In this document: positions 26,126 through 30,176 of the stretch, in pieces | Layout: the number at the start of each line of letters is the position of its first letter | Numbering within the stretch: position 1 is the stretch's first letter | NCBI GenBank assembly: GCA_017613055.1 | Contig: JAGAES010000072.1 | Coordinates: forward strand, 1 to 30,176 | From: Lachnospiraceae bacterium | GTDB lineage: Bacteria; Bacillota_A; Clostridia; Lachnospirales; Lachnospiraceae | Reading direction: 5' to 3' | DNA length: 30,176 nucleotides | The notes under the pieces: model-generated | Told to the model about the DNA's origin: nothing | What the model saw: the letters and a program-made list of their open reading frames with translations, nothing else | Databases searched by the model: none | Translations under genes and position numbers: made by a program

Positions 26126-27747
26126 AGGTTTGCCTGTTGTATGAAGACCGGGAACGGCTCAGAGAAGACGTATATTATGACACCGCGAGCATCATTCGGG
26201 ACCTCGGACTCCGGACGCTTTTCCTGGCGGCCGCCAAGGAAGTGATTTACGAGAACGGGGCAGTGAAAAAGATTGAGAAAGAAGACCCGTATATCGTCGA
26301 CGTGATGCGGAAGATCATGATGAGCCCGCTCGGCACGGCTGAAGAAATCGAATACCGGCAGGAGATTGTCGCGGACAGTCTGAACGCGCCGGATCTGATG
26401 CGGAATCTGTATGAGCTGAGCACACGTGTGATCCTTCGCTGGAACGAACTCGGAAGAGGCACCAAAGGAAGGATTCAGCAGAGCAACCCCGTCACGAAAC
26501 TGATTTCGGACATCCGCGTCCTGCATCTGCTGTGCGACTCCTTAGCGGACATACGGAAAATGTTATCGCAGGAAGAGAAGCTTGCCTCGAAGGGCCTTCA
26601 TTCTTTTACGGACGAGCTGGACCGGGTATTCTCAAAGGAGCGCGAGGAGGAAATCCGAAAGGTTCTCGATGACATATCCTTCTATACGGACGGGCTGGAT
26701 CAGAAGGATGAGGGACGCGACCAGGTAATCCGCCCCAGAATTGTGCTTGAATGCGGGCTTGAAGACGGCCTCAAGTTCAGTTCCCTGAAGGTGCAGGAGG
26801 TGGCATCCCGCAGCACGAAATTCTACCGCCGGGGCAGCACGCGGGATAAGATCCAGAAGTTTATAGAAAGCCGCGTGCCGGATTCGTTCCCGACGACGGA
26901 AGACGCCCGGATTCAGGAACAGACGCTTCAGCTCGAATACGGCGTGGTCAGTTATCTGATTAAGAAACTGAAGGGCTTCACCGACGAGTTCCAGACATTC
27001 TTCGACCAGCTGAAATTCCAGTCGGCGTTCTATCTCGGAGCGGTGCAGCTTCGGGAGCATATGGGACGGTACGGGTTGACGTATTGCTTCCCGAAGGTGT
27101 GCGACCGGAGGGACCTCTGCTTCACGGATCTGAAAGAGGTCGTGATGGCCATTGAGCAGCGCGTTCGGGTTGTCGGCAATACCTGTTCCATGAAGCAGAA
27201 GGACCTGCTGATTGTGACCGGGGCCAACCAGGGAGGCAAATCGACCTTCCTTCGAAGCATCGGAATCGCGCAGGTGATGATGCAGTGCGGGCTTCCGGTT
27301 ACGGCGCATTCGTTTCAAAGCGGCATCTTCCCGCGGATATTCGTGCATTTTACGAGGCGTGAGGACAGCGCGATGAACAGCGGAAGGCTTAGTGAGGAAC
27401 TGAGCCGCATGAATGGGATTGTCGAGCATATCGGGGATGGTTCGCTTGTATTTCTGAACGAATCGTTTGCAACCACGACCGAGAAGGAAGGCGCGCTGAT
27501 AGCTTATGACATCGTCCGCGCGCTGAATGAGGCGGGCGTCCGGATATTGACCGTCACGCATCTGCTTTCATTTGCAAAACGCGTCTATGAAGAGACGAAG
27601 GACAAGCCGGAAGCAGGCGTGGAATTCCTTTCCGCGGAACGGAGAGAGGACGGGACGCGCACCTATCATATGATCGAGAGCGAGCCGGAGCTTACCAGCT
27701 TCGGACTGGATATCTATGATAAAGTTGTCGGAAACAAAGAGGGTTGA
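26122..27747 (+). CDS. MutS-superfamily ATPase, second of a tandem pair
   Basis: The 541-aa protein is a distant paralogue of its upstream neighbour: long helical N-terminal part, then Walker A GANQGGKS at residues 367-374, the 'FPRIFVHFTRREDSAMNSGRL' region (equivalent to the MutS signature loop), Walker B 'LVFLNESFATTTEKEG' with Asn446-Glu447, and 'TVTHLLSFAK'. It also lacks the mismatch-binding and Smr domains. MutS proteins work as dimers whose ATP sites are built from both chains, so the overlapping start (ATGA) suggests an obligate heterodimer with the first protein; that is inference. Both chains carry the same Asp-to-Asn change, which argues for a family trait rather than decay. Confidence 0.87.
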   Translation: MKVCLLYEDRERLREDVYYDTASIIRDLGLRTLFLAAAKEVIYENGAVKKIEKEDPYIVDVMRKIMMSPLGTAEEIEYRQEIVADSLNAPDLMRNLYELSTRVILRWNELGRGTKGRIQQSNPVTKLISDIRVLHLLCDSLADIRKMLSQEEKLASKGLHSFTDELDRVFSKEREEEIRKVLDDISFYTDGLDQKDEGRDQVIRPRIVLECGLEDGLKFSSLKVQEVASRSTKFYRRGSTRDKIQKFIESRVPDSFPTTEDARIQEQTLQLEYGVVSYLIKKLKGFTDEFQTFFDQLKFQSAFYLGAVQLREHMGRYGLTYCFPKVCDRRDLCFTDLKEVVMAIEQRVRVVGNTCSMKQKDLLIVTGANQGGKSTFLRSIGIAQVMMQCGLPVTAHSFQSGIFPRIFVHFTRREDSAMNSGRLSEELSRMNGIVEHIGDGSLVFLNESFATTTEKEGALIAYDIVRALNEAGVRILTVTHLLSFAKRVYEETKDKPEAGVEFLSAERREDGTRTYHMIESEPELTSFGLDIYDKVVGNKEG

Positions 27748-27753
27748 GGGCAG

Positions 27754-27827
27754 ATGCTCCTGACCGGGTGGAAGAAACCGACGCCGCACTGACCGGTGCG
27801 GAATAAAGTACCGGACGGTTCGTCCGG
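27754..27827 (+). promoter_or_regulatory. Possible leader: 12-codon frame and two tandem hairpins
   Basis: The 94-base gap before the P-loop protein gene holds an ATG-started 12-codon frame (27754-27792, GAGGG upstream at short spacing). Its stop codon lies in the loop of a 6-bp hairpin (27784-27789 with 27796-27801), and a second, 7-bp hairpin with a three-base loop follows (27811-27817 with 27821-27827). No T-run follows either one. This could be a leader or processing site, or chance. Confidence 0.25.
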
Positions 27828-27841
27828 CAGAAGGGATTGTT

Positions 27842-28384
27842 ATGGTTATTATCATTACGGGAGCTTCGCATACGGGGAAGACGGTGCTTTCCCAGAGAAT
27901 GCTTGAGCGGTATCATTTTCCGTATCTGTCCGTGGACCATCTGAAGATGGGGCTGATCCGGAGCGGGAACACGGTGCTTACGCCGGAGGACGATGACGAG
28001 CTTACAGAATACCTGTGGCCGATTGTACGTGAGATGATCAAAACGGCAATTGAGAACTGCCAGGACCTGATTGTGGAAGGCTGCTATGTGCCGTTTGACT
28101 GGAGGAAGGATTTCGACGGGGATTACATTCCGCATATCCGCTTTATCTGTCTTGCAATGACCGATGCGTACATTGACGAACATTTCGAGAGCGTCCTTCG
28201 CCACGGATCGGATGTTGAAAACCGGGGGGATGATTCGTATTGCACGGCCGGGTGGCTGAAAGAAGAAAACCGGAAGTATGCCGAGGGGTTCCCGGCAGCG
28301 GGAGAGCCGGTCACCGTAATCGACGGAGACTATGAGAAGGTAATTGAGAAACTTTTGGAGGAAACGGAACTATGGACAAAGTGA
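27842..28384 (+). CDS. P-loop small-molecule kinase-like protein
   Basis: The 180-aa protein opens with a textbook Walker A, GASHTGKT at residues 7-14, after a single beta strand, and has the length and plan of nucleoside-monophosphate or shikimate kinase-like enzymes. 'LIVEGCYVPFDW' about residue 80 looks like the second strand with an acidic residue. The substrate is unknown. AAGGGA precedes the ATG. The last 13 bases overlap the oxidoreductase gene, so they are co-expressed. It could phosphorylate a sugar, nucleotide or antibiotic; I see nothing to choose between these. Confidence 0.8.
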   Translation: MVIIITGASHTGKTVLSQRMLERYHFPYLSVDHLKMGLIRSGNTVLTPEDDDELTEYLWPIVREMIKTAIENCQDLIVEGCYVPFDWRKDFDGDYIPHIRFICLAMTDAYIDEHFESVLRHGSDVENRGDDSYCTAGWLKEENRKYAEGFPAAGEPVTVIDGDYEKVIEKLLEETELWTK

Positions 28385-29382
28385 AATGGGGCATTCTCGG
28401 GACGGCGAACATCGCGAGATGGGCGACAATCCCCGGCATGAAGAAAGCGAATAACTGCGAGCTGACGGCAATCGCGGGAAGAAGAATCGAAAAGGCTAAG
28501 AACTTTTCGGAGCAGTACGGAATCGAAAAGGCGTACGGCTGTTACGAAGAACTGCTCGCCGACCGGGATATTCAGGCGGTATACATTCCGCTCCCGAATC
28601 ATCTTCATAAGGAGTGGGTGACGGCGGCGCTGAAGGCCGGGAAGCACGTGCTTTGTGAAAAGCCTCTTGCGTTAAATGTGACGGAAGCGGAGGAAATGTA
28701 CCGGACAGCCGAAGAGAACGGCGTCTTTTTGATGGAAGCGTACGCATACCTGCACAGCCCGTATGCGGAAAGCTTAAAGAAGGATGTCACGAGCGGAATC
28801 ATCGGCGAAGTGGATTATATCGATACGGCGTTCGTTACGCAGGGATACAGGGAAGACTTCCGGCTGTATAAAGAATTCGGCGGAGGCGCGATGTATGATC
28901 TCGGCTGTTACTGCACGACGATGATTCTGTCGCTGATTGATTCCGAGCCCGATATGGTAAAGGCGGTTGCGGAATTCTCCGAGCGGGAAGTGGATTATAT
29001 GACGACGGCAATACTTCGCTTTACGAACGGGGCAAGAGCGGCATTTCAGGTCGGAATGGTGCTCGGGACGAATACGAATTCCCGCCATGACCGGCTGTAT
29101 ATTCACGGAAGCCGGGGTTCCATCCGGTCGGACGTGGAGTACAATCAGGAAGGCACGGTGCGGTACCGCGTCTATACGCCGGACGGCATGCAGGAACGGG
29201 AGGTTTTCGTTCCGCAGAACTATGCGCTTGAGATTGAGCAGCTGGGACGCTGCATCTTAGGGGGAGAAAAACCGCATGTCACGCCGGAATTCTCTTTGAA
29301 AAATGCAAGACTGATGGACCGGGTACTCCGGGAGATCGGATTCTGCCGGGAATCGGAAGGAAAGAACCATGGAACAGCTTGA
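28372..29382 (+). CDS. Gfo/Idh/MocA-family NAD(P)-dependent oxidoreductase
   Basis: The 336-aa protein has an N-terminal Rossmann fold ('WGILGTANIARW', with the usual relaxed glycine pattern of this family), the catalytic Lys97 in 'HVLCEKPLAL', and a C-terminal alpha/beta substrate domain with 'GGGAMYDLGCYC'. Members oxidise or reduce hydroxyls of sugars, inositols and related compounds. TTGGAGG lies inside the end of the previous gene, so the start at 28372 is well supported. The acetyltransferase start lies inside its 3' end (29369), making three overlapping genes in a row. Confidence 0.93.
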   Translation: MDKVKWGILGTANIARWATIPGMKKANNCELTAIAGRRIEKAKNFSEQYGIEKAYGCYEELLADRDIQAVYIPLPNHLHKEWVTAALKAGKHVLCEKPLALNVTEAEEMYRTAEENGVFLMEAYAYLHSPYAESLKKDVTSGIIGEVDYIDTAFVTQGYREDFRLYKEFGGGAMYDLGCYCTTMILSLIDSEPDMVKAVAEFSEREVDYMTTAILRFTNGARAAFQVGMVLGTNTNSRHDRLYIHGSRGSIRSDVEYNQEGTVRYRVYTPDGMQEREVFVPQNYALEIEQLGRCILGGEKPHVTPEFSLKNARLMDRVLREIGFCRESEGKNHGTA

Positions 29383-29818
29383 GGTGCTCCGGGCGGAGCA
29401 GGAATGGCAGCGCGCGGGCGCGTACTCGGTGCGGATACAGGGAATGAACCGGCAGCACGGAATCTCTTTACGTGAGGAATTCGACGAGCATGACTGCGAC
29501 GGGACGCGCTATATCGTTATCTTGGATCAGGGCTACCCGGTTGCGACCTGCCGTTTCTATGAAAAGGACGCCGAAACGGTAATGCTCGGAAGAGTTGTCG
29601 TTCTGCCCGAATACCGCGGCAGGAAAATCGGCGCGATGATGCTTATTGAAGCGGAGCGGTGGATGAAAGAGTGCGGATATACCGCGGTTGAGGTTGACAG
29701 CCGTGTTGTCGCGACCGGATTCTACGAAAAACTCGGATACCGGATGATTGACGGGACCGTTATTCAAAGCGGTCCTTTCGAATGTATCAAGATGCGAAAA
29801 GAACTGTTGATTTCCTGA
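29369..29818 (+). CDS. GNAT-family N-acetyltransferase
   Basis: The 149-aa protein has the acetyl-CoA-binding core of GNAT enzymes: strand 4 'VMLGRVVVLPEYRGRKIGAMML' in pattern (with the R-x-x-G-x-A pyrophosphate loop as RGRKIGA) and the final 'ATGFYEKLGYRMI' motif. It transfers an acetyl group to an amine on an unknown acceptor, such as a small molecule, peptide or antibiotic. It starts inside the oxidoreductase gene. The promoter of the next gene overlaps its end. Confidence 0.92.
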   Translation: MEQLEVLRAEQEWQRAGAYSVRIQGMNRQHGISLREEFDEHDCDGTRYIVILDQGYPVATCRFYEKDAETVMLGRVVVLPEYRGRKIGAMMLIEAERWMKECGYTAVEVDSRVVATGFYEKLGYRMIDGTVIQSGPFECIKMRKELLIS

Positions 29819-29835
29819 GGAAAATCTGATAGAAT
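29807..29835 (+). promoter_or_regulatory. Sigma-A promoter with extended -10, upstream of the Nudix gene
   Basis: TTGATT (29807-29812) and TAGAAT (29830-29835) are separated by 17 bases, and TGA stands just before the -10 box (extended -10 element). The -35 overlaps the last codons of the acetyltransferase, so the Nudix gene starts its own transcript. Confidence 0.65.
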
Positions 29836-29868
29836 GATGCCCTTATTACATTTTTCGGAGGTGATTCT

Positions 29869-30176
29869 ATGGGAAGAGACATGACGGTACCGTGCGATGA
29901 AGGACTGATCAATATCCGCGTCGGTGCAATTATCCTGAAGGACGGCAGGTTTCTGATGGCAGGCAATGACCGGGATGACTATCTGTACTCGGTCGGCGGC
30001 AGGATTCAGTACGGCGAGACCTCGGAAGAAGCGGTCGTCCGCGAAGTGGAAGAGGAAACCGGCGTTAAGATGGAAGTGGACCGGCTCGGGTTTGTGTCGG
30101 AGGTGTATTTCTTCGGCAATCCGCACACGGATCACAGGAGGACCGTTTACGAGATCGGTTTTTACTATTACATGAA
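29869..30176 (+). CDS. Nudix hydrolase, cut by the right edge of the window
   Basis: The visible 102 codons encode the start of a Nudix protein. The Nudix box is complete: Gly, then Glu in 'QYGETSEEA', and 'REVEEETGV', matching GX5EX7REUXEEXGU. Nudix enzymes hydrolyse nucleoside diphosphates linked to another group (damaged nucleotides, dinucleotide polyphosphates, sugar nucleotides). A strong TCGGAGGTG ribosome binding site stands before the ATG at 29869; the frame also runs through the window end without a stop, so the C-terminus is missing. The substrate cannot be told. Confidence 0.92.
   Translation, partial: MGRDMTVPCDEGLINIRVGAIILKDGRFLMAGNDRDDYLYSVGGRIQYGETSEEAVVREVEEETGVKMEVDRLGFVSEVYFFGNPHTDHRRTVYEIGFYYYM

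Noticed and set aside
1..30176. CRISPR arrays, tRNA or rRNA genes, insertion sequences, phage or toxin-antitoxin genes
   Set aside because: Reading the gaps and gene content, I saw no regularly spaced repeats, no tRNA-like cloverleaf sequences, no transposase or integrase motifs and no toxin-antitoxin pair.

Overview
The window looks like chromosomal DNA of an anaerobic Firmicute, most likely Clostridia/Lachnospiraceae-like. Evidence: strong AAGGAGG-type ribosome binding sites before nearly every gene, a Gram-positive set of housekeeping proteins (MutS2 with Smr domain, YhaM, TrmL, PhoB-type two-component system), a lipoprotein solute-binding protein for peptide uptake, and moderately high GC. 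This is inference from protein style; there is no rRNA or other taxonomic marker. I see 28 supported protein genes, 27 on the + strand and one on the - strand, plus one 12-codon leader candidate. There are no tRNA or rRNA genes, CRISPR arrays, insertion sequences or phage genes. The longest stretch without a gene is about 173 bases (10416-10588), and it holds two divergent promoters.

Region 1 (61-4922) is an oligopeptide/dipeptide ABC importer: lipoprotein, one permease, then a single 795-residue protein that joins the second permease and both ATPases. Region 2 (4991-9794) looks like one transcription unit for an exporter: a 33-residue membrane peptide, an ATPase, a 525-residue protein with one membrane segment and a large outer domain, and two ABC-2-type permeases. 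It ends at a strong bidirectional terminator shared with a convergent - strand gene for a membrane-anchored protein (9849-10415).

Region 3 (10589-16106) starts at a good promoter: a protein with a HypE/AIR-synthase C-terminal domain but no recognisable N-terminal active site, an Lrp/AsnC regulator overlapping a class I/II aminotransferase, then TrmL and MutS2. Region 4 (16119-20531) has a PhoB-type regulator, its sensor kinase, a membrane-bound trypsin-fold/PDZ protein that has lost the catalytic histidine, and the YhaM nuclease. A hairpin terminator follows.

Region 5 (20583-27747) holds RlmD-type 23S rRNA methyltransferase, an M3 oligoendopeptidase, a 74-residue unknown, a HAD phosphatase, and two adjacent MutS-superfamily ATPases that both carry Asn-Glu in place of Asp-Glu at Walker B. 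Region 6 (27842-30176) has a P-loop kinase-like protein, a Gfo/Idh/MocA oxidoreductase and a GNAT acetyltransferase in overlapping reading frames, then a promoter and a Nudix hydrolase cut by the window edge.

The most interesting candidates for undescribed biology are the five-gene exporter with its large unknown extracytoplasmic partner and 33-residue peptide, the tandem MutS-like pair, the triple-domain importer fusion, and the apparent pseudoprotease behind the two-component system.
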